From the NCBI RefSeq assembly GCF_003967355.1, contig NZ_BIFH01000035.1, positions 1 to 64,000 of the forward strand: DNA of 64,000 nucleotides. Reading direction: 5' to 3'. This document shows positions 1-8,632 of this stretch, piece by piece (positions within the stretch are counted from its first letter, which is position 1; each line of letters starts with the position of its first letter). The position numbers and the translations under genes are program-made. The notes under the pieces were generated by a model. The model searched no databases. It was given only the letters and a program-made list of their open reading frames with translations, and was not told where the DNA came from. Origin of the DNA: Embleya hyalina (GTDB lineage Bacteria; Actinomycetota; Actinomycetes; Streptomycetales; Streptomycetaceae).

Positions 1-2
1 GC

Positions 3-254
3 CTGCCGCTGCAGGCCGCTTTCGCCGAGCAAGACGCCCGTCTCGCCGGAAGCTCCGGTCTCGGAGCCCTCACCCCGGCGGCGGCCCACCACCGACCCGG
101 GCTGGCCCCGCACCGGCCACCCGCAACCCAACGCCCAAGGCCCAAGGCCCAAGGCCCAACCCCGCCGGAAACACCCCAACCCACTCGGGAAGGCCCCCGC
201 GCATCCGACTCGAACCAGAGACCGCCCCCGCAGGGTGACGGCGTCGCACGGTGA
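3..254 (+). CDS. possible C-terminal end of an unknown protein (partial)
   Basis: Reading frame 3 is open from the window edge to a TGA at 252-254 (84 codons). Its first ~30 codons show the G/C-rich third positions typical of coding DNA here and encode an Ala/Leu/Gln-rich stretch. After that it becomes a Pro/Arg-rich low-complexity tail that includes a 7-bp tandem repeat. No domain is recognisable. The other frames are also open over much of this GC-rich stretch, so this may be non-coding. If it is a gene, its start lies left of the window. Nothing else gene-like is visible between 255 and the recQ start at 472. Confidence 0.25.
   Translation: MPLQAAFAEQDARLAGSSGLGALTPAAAHHRPGLAPHRPPATQRPRPKAQGPTPPETPQPTREGPRASDSNQRPPPQGDGVAR
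133..160. repeat. 7-bp tandem repeat, GCCCAAG x4
   Basis: Three perfect head-to-tail copies of GCCCAAG are followed by one copy ending in C instead of G. The array lies in the doubtful Pro/Arg-rich reading frame at the left edge or in intergenic DNA. It is one of three unrelated heptanucleotide arrays in the window. Confidence 0.85.
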
Positions 255-471
255 GGTGGACGTGCGGCCGGAGTCGGGTGACGAAGGGCGCCGGGCCGTC
301 ATGGGCTCGGGCGGCGGTGGTTGTGCGCGGTGGTAGCTGTGGGCAGCCGCCATCGGCAGCCGCCGTCGGCGAGCGTGGCGGGCAGGGTTGCCGGGCCGTA
401 GGCGGCACGTTTCTGCACAAAAGCGTGCACCGGCTCTCCTCTGCGTCGGGGTGGGGGGTTACAAAGGGGGC

Positions 472-2661
472 ATGAAACAGGACGACGCCGGCACCGGCCC
501 ATGCGATACCGAACCGGGCGGCACCGACCGCGTCCGGTCCGACTCCGGATCCGTCGAGGGTGCCGCGCTGCGGGATCGTGCCGATGCCGTGTTGCGGGAG
601 CTGGTGGGGGGTGAGGCTCGGCTGCGGGAGGATCAGTGGCGGGCCGTGGAGGCGCTGGTCGCGCGGCATCGGCGGGTTCTGGTGGTGCAGCGCACCGGGT
701 GGGGCAAGTCGGCGGTGTACTTCGTGGCCACCGCGCTGCTGCGTGCCCGGGGGGCCGGGCCCACCGTGATCGTTTCGCCGTTGTTGGCGCTGATGCGCAA
801 TCAGGTCGATGCCGCCGCTCGCGCCGGGATCCGGGCCCGGACCATCAACTCGGCCAACGTCGACGATTGGGACGCGGTCCAGGCGGAGGTCGCCGACGGC
901 ACGGTGGATGTGCTTCTGGTCAGCCCGGAGAGGCTCAACAATCCCGATTTCCGGGACGGCGTGTTGCCCAAGTTGGCCGCCACCACCGGGCTGCTCGTGG
1001 TCGACGAGGCGCACTGTGTCTCCGACTGGGGGCACGACTTCCGGCCCGACTACCGTCGCCTGCGCACCCTCCTCGAGGAGTTGCCGGCGGGCGTCCCGGT
1101 CCTGGCCACCACCGCCACCGCGAACGCCCGGGTGAGCACCGACGTGGCCGAGCAACTGGACCCGACCGGCGACGCGCTGGTGCTGCGCGGCGCCCTCGAT
1201 CGGGAGAGCCTGTCGCTGGGCGTGTTGCGGCTGCCCGATCCGGTCGAGCGGCTGGCCTGGCTCGACACCCACCTGCCCGAGCTGCCGGGCTCGGGGATCG
1301 TCTACACGCTGACCGTCGCCGCCGCCGAGGAGGTCACCGCGTTCCTGCGCTCGCGCGGCCACGCGGTCGCCTCGTACTCGGGCCGCACCGAGGATGCCGA
1401 GCGGCGGGTCGCCGAGGCCGATCTGCTGGCCAACCGGGTCAAGGCGCTCGTCGCGACCTCGGCCCTGGGCATGGGCTTCGACAAGGGCGACCTGGGCTTC
1501 GTCGTGCACTTGGGCGCCCCGCAGTCGCCGATCGCCTACTACCAGCAGATCGGCCGGGCCGGACGCGCGGTGGAGCGGGCCGACGTACTGCTGCTGCCCG
1601 GCCGGGAGGACGAGGCGATCTGGCGCTACTTCGGCTCGCTCGGCTTCCCCGCCCGCGAGCAGGTCGAGCGCACCCTGGCCGCGCTGGAGGGAGCCGGGCG
1701 CCCGCTGTCCACCCAGGCCCTCGAACCCCTGGTGGAACTGCGCCGCAACCGCCTGGAGCTGATGCTCAAGGTGCTCGACGTCGACGGCGCGGTCAAGCGG
1801 GTGCGCGGCGGCTGGATCACCACCGGGCACCCCTGGGTCTACGACGCCGAGCGCTACGCGCGCGTGGCCGCCGCGCGCGAGCACGAACAGCAGTCCATGC
1901 GCGACTACCAGGCCGACGGCACCTGCCGGATGGAATTCCTGCGCCGCTGCCTGGACGACCCGGGCGCCGCCCCGTGCGGGCGCTGCGATACGTGCTCCGG
2001 GCCGCGCCACGACGCCCGGGTGGATCCCGCCTCGCGCGACGCGGCACGCGCCGCGCTGGGTCGGCCGGGCGTGGAGGTGGAGGCGCGCCGGATGTGGCCC
2101 ACCGGCATGGCGGTCACCGGGGTCGCGTTCAAGGGCCGCATCCCCGACGGCGAGCAGGCCGCTGCGGGGCGGGCCCTGGGCCGCTCCTCGGACATCGGCT
2201 GGGGCAACCGGCTGCGCCCGATCCTGGCCCCCGGCGCGCCCGACGCGCCCGTCCCCGACGCCGCGTTCGCCGCCGTCGTCGAGGTCCTGGCGGGGTGGGG
2301 CTGGCAGCGGCGCCCCGGCGGCGTGGTCACCATCGCCTCGCACACGCGCGGCACGTTGATCGACAGCCTCGGCGAGCGGCTGGCCGAGGTCGGCCGACTG
2401 CCCTGGCTGGGCCGGGTGGAATACGCGCCGGGCGCCGGCGGCCCCGCCCCGCGCAGCAACAGCGCCCAGCGGCTGCGCACGGTCGCCGACGCGTTCGTAC
2501 TGCCGCCCGACGTCGCCGAGCGGGTGGCCGCCCTCGGCGCCCCGGTCCTGCTGGTCGACGACCGCACCGACACGGGGTGGACGCTCACCGTGGCGGCCCG
2601 CCTGCTGCGTCGCGCCGGCGCCGTCCAGGTGTTGCCCCTGGTGCTCATGATGGAGGGGTGA
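472..2661 (+). CDS. recQ: RecQ-family ATP-dependent DNA helicase with C-terminal phosphoribosyltransferase-like domain
   Basis: This is a 3'-5' superfamily 2 DNA helicase acting in recombination and fork repair. The protein is 729 aa. The RecA-like lobes carry the Walker A segment TGWGKSAVYF, the DEAH box VVDEAHC, TTATAN (motif III) and QIGRAGR (motif VI). A zinc-binding cysteine set follows (CRMEFLRRC...CGRCDTC). The last ~190 residues are not the usual HRDC domain. They end in LLVDDRTDTGWT, which has the form of a PRPP-binding loop of the ComF/phosphoribosyltransferase fold, an arrangement I associate with actinobacterial RecQ proteins. The ATG at 472 is chosen because AAAGGGGG lies just upstream; an in-frame ATG at 388 has no such site. 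There is no SOS box upstream. The helicase call is firm; the role of the tail is unknown. Confidence 0.93.
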   Translation: MKQDDAGTGPCDTEPGGTDRVRSDSGSVEGAALRDRADAVLRELVGGEARLREDQWRAVEALVARHRRVLVVQRTGWGKSAVYFVATALLRARGAGPTVIVSPLLALMRNQVDAAARAGIRARTINSANVDDWDAVQAEVADGTVDVLLVSPERLNNPDFRDGVLPKLAATTGLLVVDEAHCVSDWGHDFRPDYRRLRTLLEELPAGVPVLATTATANARVSTDVAEQLDPTGDALVLRGALDRESLSLGVLRLPDPVERLAWLDTHLPELPGSGIVYTLTVAAAEEVTAFLRSRGHAVASYSGRTEDAERRVAEADLLANRVKALVATSALGMGFDKGDLGFVVHLGAPQSPIAYYQQIGRAGRAVERADVLLLPGREDEAIWRYFGSLGFPAREQVERTLAALEGAGRPLSTQALEPLVELRRNRLELMLKVLDVDGAVKRVRGGWITTGHPWVYDAERYARVAAAREHEQQSMRDYQADGTCRMEFLRRCLDDPGAAPCGRCDTCSGPRHDARVDPASRDAARAALGRPGVEVEARRMWPTGMAVTGVAFKGRIPDGEQAAAGRALGRSSDIGWGNRLRPILAPGAPDAPVPDAAFAAVVEVLAGWGWQRRPGGVVTIASHTRGTLIDSLGERLAEVGRLPWLGRVEYAPGAGGPAPRSNSAQRLRTVADAFVLPPDVAERVAALGAPVLLVDDRTDTGWTLTVAARLLRRAGAVQVLPLVLMMEG

Positions 2662-2883
2662 CCCGCGCCGGCCGGTCGCCCGACCCGCCCGAGTCGATCG
2701 CCGGGTCGTCACTCGGACGTAGCGAATGATCACCGGTACGTGTTGCCGAGTTCGTCGGCGTCACGCAAGAATCGACAAGGCGTTCTCTTCACTTTCCCGT
2801 GCGGGCCCCCGCGGCGCCGCTCCGCCGCGAGCCGCCCGTAGTCGGAGCGTGCGCCGCTGTCCGCCATGGACGGAAGGAGGACC

Positions 2884-3546
2884 GTGCACATCGCCGTTAC
2901 CGCGTCCCCGGCGCCGGCCCACACCGGCACGCCCCCGGCCAGTCCCTCCCGCTGGTTGGACCCGGAGTCCTGGCGCGCGCGCCGGATTCCCCTGCTGCGC
3001 GATCCGCGAGCGCTGCTCAAACGGCTCCACGACCTGCACCGACCGGCCGCCCGCACGGCGGTGGTCGCGGTCCTGGATCGGTCCGAACGACCGGTCGCCA
3101 GCGCGTCCTTCGGCTTCGGCGAGGGCCGCACCGACGGCTGGCGCTGTCGCAATCTGATCCTGGCCAACCTGCGCCTGATCGTCCCCGACGACCTGCGCCG
3201 GGGCACGCCCACGCACACCACGGTGCTGGCGGTGCATCGCGAGGGCGGCCGCGGCTGGGCGGCGGACGACGGCCGCTGGATGTGGGGGCTGCACGACGCG
3301 TGCGTGCTGCACGGTCTGCGCTGCGGCGCCTTCGCGATCGTCGCGGAGGACGGCTGGCAACTGGTCGCCGACGGGCGTCGCGGACGTACTCCCGCACTGC
3401 CCCCGGGCCGCGACGGCGGTCCCGGCGCCGGAACGCCGATCAGGGCAGCGGGCATCGCCCCGGCCCACCCCGCGACGGAACTGCCGCAGGTGCGCTACCT
3501 GCCGGAGACGGGGCCCACTCCCCTGGTACGACCCTCCGCGTCCTGA
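2884..3546 (+). CDS. conserved hypothetical protein
   Basis: A protein of about 220 aa that I do not recognise. The central part alternates predicted strands and helices: AVVAVLDRSERPVASASFGFG, then a region mentioning RNLILANLRLIVPDDL, then HTTVLAVHREGGRGW and a Cys-containing segment DACVLHGLRCGAFAIVAEDGW. The layout loosely recalls a compact enzyme fold such as a RadC/JAB-like domain, but the JAB metal motif HxH...D is absent, so I make no functional call. The tail is Pro/Arg-rich. The start is ambiguous: GTG at 2884 lies three bases after GGAAGGAGG, and ATG at 2866 lies six codons earlier. It converges on the next gene. Confidence 0.7.
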   Translation: MHIAVTASPAPAHTGTPPASPSRWLDPESWRARRIPLLRDPRALLKRLHDLHRPAARTAVVAVLDRSERPVASASFGFGEGRTDGWRCRNLILANLRLIVPDDLRRGTPTHTTVLAVHREGGRGWAADDGRWMWGLHDACVLHGLRCGAFAIVAEDGWQLVADGRRGRTPALPPGRDGGPGAGTPIRAAGIAPAHPATELPQVRYLPETGPTPLVRPSAS

Positions 3547-3561
3547 TGGACACGTGTGTGA

Positions 3562-3930
3562 TCAGGCGGTGAGACCACGCTCGGCGAGCCAGTCGACCAG
3601 ATCGGTCGTGACCGTCAACGCGTGGTCCTGGACGAGTTCCGGGCTCTGCAGCCGCATGCGCAGATGTTGCGCGTGGAACGGCTTGATCCCGGAGATCAAC
3701 TTGCGTACCCCGAACACGTTGCAGAACGCCCGGTCGTCACCGGCCGAGAAGGCGCGGTCCCATTCCTGGCGTTCTTCCCCGATGAGGGTCGTGTAGGCGT
3801 ACCGGTTGAGATAGCCCGACAACATGTCGATGACGGTGCTACAGGCCCGGTACTGCTGTATTTTCAGCCGGTCCTCCTGGTCGCTGAGGAACCGGTCAAG
3901 GAGCTGCGCGATCGACGGCGATTCCGACAT
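3562..3930 (-). CDS. small conserved hypothetical protein
   Basis: A 122-aa, mostly alpha-helical soluble protein with no signal peptide or membrane segment. It shows a string of spaced conserved-looking features: TVIDMLSGYLNRYAY, EWDRAFSAGDDRAFCNVFG, and a C-terminal TDLVDWLAERG. I have the impression of a widespread uncharacterised bacterial/archaeal family with this Y-LN-YA / AF--GD--AFC--FG / WL-ERG layout, but this is from memory and unconfirmed. Base composition is slightly less GC-rich than its neighbours. It faces the preceding gene tail to tail across only 15 bp. Confidence 0.65.
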   Translation of the reverse strand: MSESPSIAQLLDRFLSDQEDRLKIQQYRACSTVIDMLSGYLNRYAYTTLIGEERQEWDRAFSAGDDRAFCNVFGVRKLISGIKPFHAQHLRMRLQSPELVQDHALTVTTDLVDWLAERGLTA

Positions 3931-4026
3931 GGCAACGAACCGTAGCCGACCTTGGCGATTCGCGGGGCAGGGGGCCCGAGTTCGGTCGGACCGGATACGG
4001 CCGGGCCCCCTACGTGCTACGACGTG

Positions 4027-4653
4027 TTACGCGACGCCGGTGAGCGCGCGCACCCGCTCCACGTCGCCGCAAACCGTGACCGACGCCCCGGCCGTGAGCG
4101 CCGCGGTCAGGATCCGACCCGCGTCGGCGCCTTCGGCGAAACCGTTGACCACGACGACGACCGCGGACCGCCGCAGCGGACGCGAGGCCGGCAGCGACGC
4201 GTAGAACACGTCCTTGCCCTCGTCGTACTGGCGCCAGTACTGCGCGGCGCCGAACGTCTCCTCGTGCTGCTGCCACGGGTGCGGCCCACCCGTGGTCAGC
4301 ACCAGGATCGCGCCGGGCTCGGTACCGGCCTCCAGGAGCGCGTCGACCGCGTCGTCGGCGACGTCGAAGACGTTGTCCGCGGTGGCGGGGATCAGCGTCA
4401 CGCGCGGCGTCGGCGAGGCGGACAGGTCGGGGCCGGGCTTGGCCGCACCCGGCTTCGGGGGACCGGGCTTGGCCGGACCGGGCTTGGCGGCCGCGCTCGC
4501 CTGCCGCGGCACGGCGGGCTTGGGCGGGCCCGGCTTCGGGCCGGGGCGCGGTCCGGGCTTGGGCACCGCGCCGGACGGACGCGGCACGGACGGGGTCTCT
4601 GCTGCGGACGTCGTGTCCGCGGTGTTTTCGGCAGTCACCGGATTCACAGTCAT
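4027..4653 (-). CDS. hypothetical protein with Pro/Lys/Gly-rich N-terminal half
   Basis: A 208-aa protein of unknown function. Residues ~20-80 are a low-complexity PKPG/PGPPKP-type segment with Lys every few residues, likely disordered. The C-terminal ~125 residues look globular: VTLIPATADNVFDVADDAVDALL, then AILVLTTGG, YWRQYDEGKDVFYASLPASR, VVVVVNGFAEGADAGRILTAAL, and ASVTVCGDVERVRALTG. This gives an alternating beta/alpha pattern. It sits downstream of the exonuclease/TerD gene on the same strand, 216 bp away, so joint transcription is possible but not shown. No signal peptide is present. Confidence 0.7.
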   Translation of the reverse strand: MTVNPVTAENTADTTSAAETPSVPRPSGAVPKPGPRPGPKPGPPKPAVPRQASAAAKPGPAKPGPPKPGAAKPGPDLSASPTPRVTLIPATADNVFDVADDAVDALLEAGTEPGAILVLTTGGPHPWQQHEETFGAAQYWRQYDEGKDVFYASLPASRPLRRSAVVVVVNGFAEGADAGRILTAALTAGASVTVCGDVERVRALTGVA

Positions 4654-4869
4654 GTCTGGGGAAGGCTCGGTTCGTTCGTGGCGGTACCGGGATGCCCGGC
4701 GGTGAGGAGACGCGGGGAGGGATCGGTGGAGTCCCGTTCCCCGGAGAACACGCGCGGCATGGTGGCAGTCCTATCAAAGCCGCGCGGAGCGTGCCCACCC
4801 AGGGTGCTCCTGGGGTGTGGCCCGGGCGTACGACGGCGCATACTACGATGCCCCGTCAGCTCGGCCGGA

Positions 4870-7464
4870 TCAATCGTCCACCACCACCCCGTGCTCGATC
4901 ACCAAAGCTGCCAGCCCCTCCGCGTAGCCCTGACCGACCGCTCGCAGACGCCAGGAGTCGCCGCGCCGATAGACCTCGGCCAGGATCATGACGGTCTCGT
5001 CGCCTCCGCTCAACCGGAATTCGGCGAGTCGACGGCAGGTCACGGGGTCGACGATACCGACGGTCACCGGCACCTGGGCGAAGGTGGTGCCACTCGTCGC
5101 GTCCAACGCGAGCGCGACCACGACCCGACTGCGGCCGGCGGGCAGCGTGGTGACGTCGATCTCGACCGAATCCGAGCCCGGTTCCACGTCGTTGGTGGTC
5201 CCGGTCTGGAGTTTGCCGGCCAACCGCACCGCCCCGCTGGCGTGTACCGGTTGGTTGAAGAACACCAGGTCGCCGTCGTCGCCGACCCGCCGATCGTCGT
5301 CGAGGACGAGGGCCACCGTGTCGCCGTCGACCTGCGCCGGCGCCCACCACGCGGCCTCGATCCGCACCGTGCCCGCGAACGGGCCCAGGTCCTCGATCGT
5401 GACCGCCTGCCCCCGCGTGAGCCCGCGCGGCGGCGCGACCGCCGGCCGCGGCGGTACGGTCGGCGCCGGGCCCGCGGTGGCCGACCGCGCCGACACCTCG
5501 CCCGACGCCGGGTGTTCCGGCTTCGGCGGCACCGAAGGGACCGGCGCGGGCGGCACCGGCACCGTCGGCCGCGGCGGCGTGCGCGTCCCCGAGCCCGGCG
5601 GTACCTGCGGCGGCGGCGTCTGCGGCCCCGGCACGGGCGGCGGCGTGCTCGGCCCGGCGTCCGGCACCGGCGGCACCTCGGGCGGCGGCGGCAACACGTC
5701 CGGGACGGTCGCCTCCAACACCTCGGCGGCCGACGACCCGGCCGCGACCGGCAGATCGGCCGCGGTCGGCGGCGGCGGGATGCTCGGCAGCGTCGCCCCC
5801 GTACCCGGCACCGGCGCCGGCGTGGTGGCGGACCCGGCCCCGGACATCGGCGCGCCCGACGCGGACTGCGCCTCGGTGACCTCGAACGCCTCCGTCGGCG
5901 CCGACGACGCGTCCGGCCCGAACGCCTCCGTCGCCTCGAATGCCTCGGTCGGCTCGGCCACCGCGGGCAGCACGTCCGAACCGTCCACGGGGGTGTCGTA
6001 GGGTCGGTACGGCCCCGGCGTGAACGACCCGGCGCCGGCCGGCGCCGAGGCGCTGGGCCTGGGCAGCAGGAAGCCGCTGGTGGTGCGCGGCATCCCCGGC
6101 ACGGCAAGCGCCAACGAGGCGGCGGCCACCTGGGAGGCCGCGTCGGCCGCGCTGCTGCGCCCGCGCTCCAGGTCGGCGAGCAGCGCCAGGAACACCGGCT
6201 CGATCAGCACCCGGATGCCGCGCTGCCGAGCCCAGTAGGTGCGGTCCGCGGACTCGTCCGGATCGGCGACCACGAGCACGTCCACCCGGTCGTGGATGCC
6301 GGACGCCACGGACAGGTCCGCCCGGGCCATCCGCCGCTCCAACTCGCCCCGGGTGACCGCGAGATAGCCGTGGAACAGCACGTGCAGACCCGACTCGAGC
6401 GGCCGCCCCCGAGCCAGGATGCGCGGCCCGCCGCGACCCTCCTCGACGGTGGAGCGGGCCATCCCGACGATCTCGTCGAGCGCGGTGCGCGGAATGCCCA
6501 ACTGCGCCGCCACACGGGTCAGATCGGCCCGTTCCTCCCGGTCGATCGGCCCGGCGGCGACCATCGAGGCGGCCAGCGCGGTCACGTACAACCGGTCCAG
6601 GTCCTTGCGCTGCTCCTCGGAGATGCCCAGGGAGACCGCCAGTTCGGCGAGGTCGATCGCCTCCTGCGGGGTGATCACCCGGTCCTCCAGGGCCGCGTCG
6701 AGCACCGCCAGGTAGCTGTCGGGCCCCTCCCCCACGCCGGTCGGCGGCCCGTACGCGCGGGCCTTCTCCAGGTACGACACCGCGTCCCGGCGGCGCACCT
6801 GCTCGGCCTCCTCGCGGGCGCGCCGGGCCGTGTGCGCGTCGTCGCGGGTGAACACGCGCGGCGGGTCGGCGCCGCGCCGCGGCCAGTTGAGCGAGGCGGC
6901 CACGGTCCGGGCCTGCTGCCAGTGCCGGGCCTCGCCCGCGCCGCGACTCAGGTAGTGCTCCAACAGGCGCGCCGTGCCCATCGCCTTGGCCGCCGCGCCG
7001 TGTCCGCCGTCCACCGGCACCCCGGCCGCCTCGCAGCAGGCGAGCAGCGTGAACCTGGGCGCCTCCGGCAGGTGGTGCGGCGCCTCGCGCATCGTGCACA
7101 CGGTGGTCAGCGGTGGCACCGTCGGCCGGCCTCGGCGCTGGAACTCGCGCTCGACGAAGCCGATGTCGAAACGCGCGTTGTGCGCGACCACGACCCGCTG
7201 TCGGAACAGGTTGACCAGCCACGGCGCGACCTCGGCGAAGGTCGGGGCGTTGACCACGTCGTCGTCGAACAGCCCGTGGGCCTGGAAGTCGCCGGCGGGA
7301 CCCTGCGGATCGAGCAGGGTCGTGAAGAACTCGGTCACGCGTCCGTCGAGATCGCATTGCGCGACCGCGATCTCGATGATGCGATGTCGATGTGGGGACA
7401 AACCCGTCGTCTCCACGGCCACCACCGAGTAGCCGGGGCATTCGAGGCGATCACCGATGCGCAC
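4870..7464 (-). CDS. three-domain protein: DEDDh exonuclease-like, BRCT-like, and TerD domains
   Basis: An 864-aa fusion. Residues ~10-175 are a DnaQ/epsilon-type exonuclease fold (VETTGLSP, VVAHNARFDIGF, GHGAAAKA). Residues ~330-420 look like a BRCT domain (LHVLFHGYLAV, VDVLVVADPDES, ARQRGIRVLIEPVFLALL). A ~190-residue Pro/Thr/Glu-rich linker follows. The last ~190 residues are a TerD-type domain (calcium-binding, stress/tellurite-resistance family) with FFNQP and DDDRRVGDDGD. Notably the exonuclease domain lacks two of its five canonical catalytic residues: the first Asp of DxE is Ala16, and the Asp five residues after the His is Lys160. Glu18, Asp100 and His155 remain. The GTG at 7464 follows GGGGGGTGACT. 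A DNA-damage or stress scaffold role is inference. Confidence 0.85.
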   Translation of the reverse strand: MRIGDRLECPGYSVVAVETTGLSPHRHRIIEIAVAQCDLDGRVTEFFTTLLDPQGPAGDFQAHGLFDDDVVNAPTFAEVAPWLVNLFRQRVVVAHNARFDIGFVEREFQRRGRPTVPPLTTVCTMREAPHHLPEAPRFTLLACCEAAGVPVDGGHGAAAKAMGTARLLEHYLSRGAGEARHWQQARTVAASLNWPRRGADPPRVFTRDDAHTARRAREEAEQVRRRDAVSYLEKARAYGPPTGVGEGPDSYLAVLDAALEDRVITPQEAIDLAELAVSLGISEEQRKDLDRLYVTALAASMVAAGPIDREERADLTRVAAQLGIPRTALDEIVGMARSTVEEGRGGPRILARGRPLESGLHVLFHGYLAVTRGELERRMARADLSVASGIHDRVDVLVVADPDESADRTYWARQRGIRVLIEPVFLALLADLERGRSSAADAASQVAAASLALAVPGMPRTTSGFLLPRPSASAPAGAGSFTPGPYRPYDTPVDGSDVLPAVAEPTEAFEATEAFGPDASSAPTEAFEVTEAQSASGAPMSGAGSATTPAPVPGTGATLPSIPPPPTAADLPVAAGSSAAEVLEATVPDVLPPPPEVPPVPDAGPSTPPPVPGPQTPPPQVPPGSGTRTPPRPTVPVPPAPVPSVPPKPEHPASGEVSARSATAGPAPTVPPRPAVAPPRGLTRGQAVTIEDLGPFAGTVRIEAAWWAPAQVDGDTVALVLDDDRRVGDDGDLVFFNQPVHASGAVRLAGKLQTGTTNDVEPGSDSVEIDVTTLPAGRSRVVVALALDATSGTTFAQVPVTVGIVDPVTCRRLAEFRLSGGDETVMILAEVYRRGDSWRLRAVGQGYAEGLAALVIEHGVVVDD

Positions 7465-7634
7465 AGTCACCCCCCAATGATGATGTGCCCGGTGCGGACT
7501 CCTTCGGTCGCATCCCGGCAAGCCCGACCTGCGGCGCGCGTCCACGGTACGCGCTCGCGACCGGTGCGGGGTACGGCGCGACCGATCGGGCGTAACCGTA
7601 GCGCTGGTGACGAGTCATCAGATATGACACGCGG

Positions 7635-8540
7635 TCAGGACGCGCTCTCCGAGGGCTGCGGCTTGCCGACCCGGATGCCCTTCAGGACGGTGTCGAGCGT
7701 CGCCTTGTCCGGAGCCCCGGCGGTGATCCCCATCTTGAACAGCACGCACGGGTATCTGCCGCGCTCGTTCCTCTCGTCGATCACCACCGCCTGCGCCCAG
7801 GCGGACTCCGCGTTCATGCCCAGGTCCTCGGGCTTGCCCGAGACCCGGCCGCGCAGGACGTAACCCGGGTGACCGTCCACCGTGATCGCCTTGTCCAGTT
7901 CCATGCTCTCCAGCTTGACCTTGCCGTTGCTGCCGCCGCTCACGTCCTTCTTCAGATCGGCGACCAACGCGGCCATGGAGTCGGCCTTGCGCGTGGTCAG
8001 CGTCACCCCCGCCACGTAGCACTTGCGCTCCGCCTGGAACCGGGTCTCGACGTCGGATCCGCCGCTGCGGGTCGCGGACTTGCTCGGGCAGGGCCCCTCC
8101 ACCGCCTGGTCCGCCGGGGAGTCGGGGTCGGGGGTGACCCAGTCCTTGAACCTGGGCACGGTGAGCCCGGTGCCGGGGTCGGTGAGCGTGCCGTCCGTGG
8201 CCACCGTCGTGCCGCCGTCGTCGTCCCCGCCCAGGAGCACGATCAGCGCGGCGATCAGGCCGCCCACCACGACCAGCGCCAGCACGCTCAACCCGATCGC
8301 CTTGCCGCGGCCGGGTCGGGCGGCACCGGGGGGTGGCCCGATCGGCTGATAGCCGCCGGGATATCCCCCCTGGGGGTAGCCGGCGTGCGGCGGACCGGGC
8401 GGGGCGCTGACCGGCGGTGGCGGAATCTCGCCCTGCGCACGGGCCCGGGTCGAGGCGGTCCACTGCGCCCCGTCCCACCATCGCTCGGACCCGGGAGCCG
8501 ACGGGTCTTCGTACCAGCCGGGAGGAATCGAGGCAGTCAC
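7635..8540 (-). CDS. DUF2510-type membrane-anchored protein
   Basis: A 301-aa protein. The N-terminus carries the DUF2510 signature WYEDPSAPGSERWWDGAQW, a short domain common in actinobacterial membrane proteins. A Pro/Gly/Tyr-rich spacer, one transmembrane helix at about residues 83-104 (GLSVLALVVVGGLIAALIVLL) and an acidic GGDDDGG turn follow. The ~195-residue outer domain, with a few Cys, is not recognised. The topology implies a cytoplasmic N-terminus and an extracytoplasmic C-terminus. The GTG at 8540 starts the DUF2510 motif directly; a long in-frame extension upstream is rejected because it runs antisense through rnhB. No ribosome binding site is obvious. Confidence 0.8.
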   Translation of the reverse strand: MTASIPPGWYEDPSAPGSERWWDGAQWTASTRARAQGEIPPPPVSAPPGPPHAGYPQGGYPGGYQPIGPPPGAARPGRGKAIGLSVLALVVVGGLIAALIVLLGGDDDGGTTVATDGTLTDPGTGLTVPRFKDWVTPDPDSPADQAVEGPCPSKSATRSGGSDVETRFQAERKCYVAGVTLTTRKADSMAALVADLKKDVSGGSNGKVKLESMELDKAITVDGHPGYVLRGRVSGKPEDLGMNAESAWAQAVVIDERNERGRYPCVLFKMGITAGAPDKATLDTVLKGIRVGKPQPSESAS

Positions 8541-8632
8541 CCGCGTGACGGTACAACCGGCCCCGGCGCGACACGAGCACCACCCGGCAAACGTGACCGT
8601 TCGGAGACGCGAACATCCCGAGCGGGCGCCGA

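Noticed and set aside
70-2733. 887-codon open frame antisense to recQ, and similar very long antisense frames elsewhere (for example 11816-14929, 58031-60904)
   Set aside because: They lie opposite well-identified genes, consist of Arg/Gly/Ala/Pro-rich text with no domains, and are expected by-products of high GC at third codon positions.
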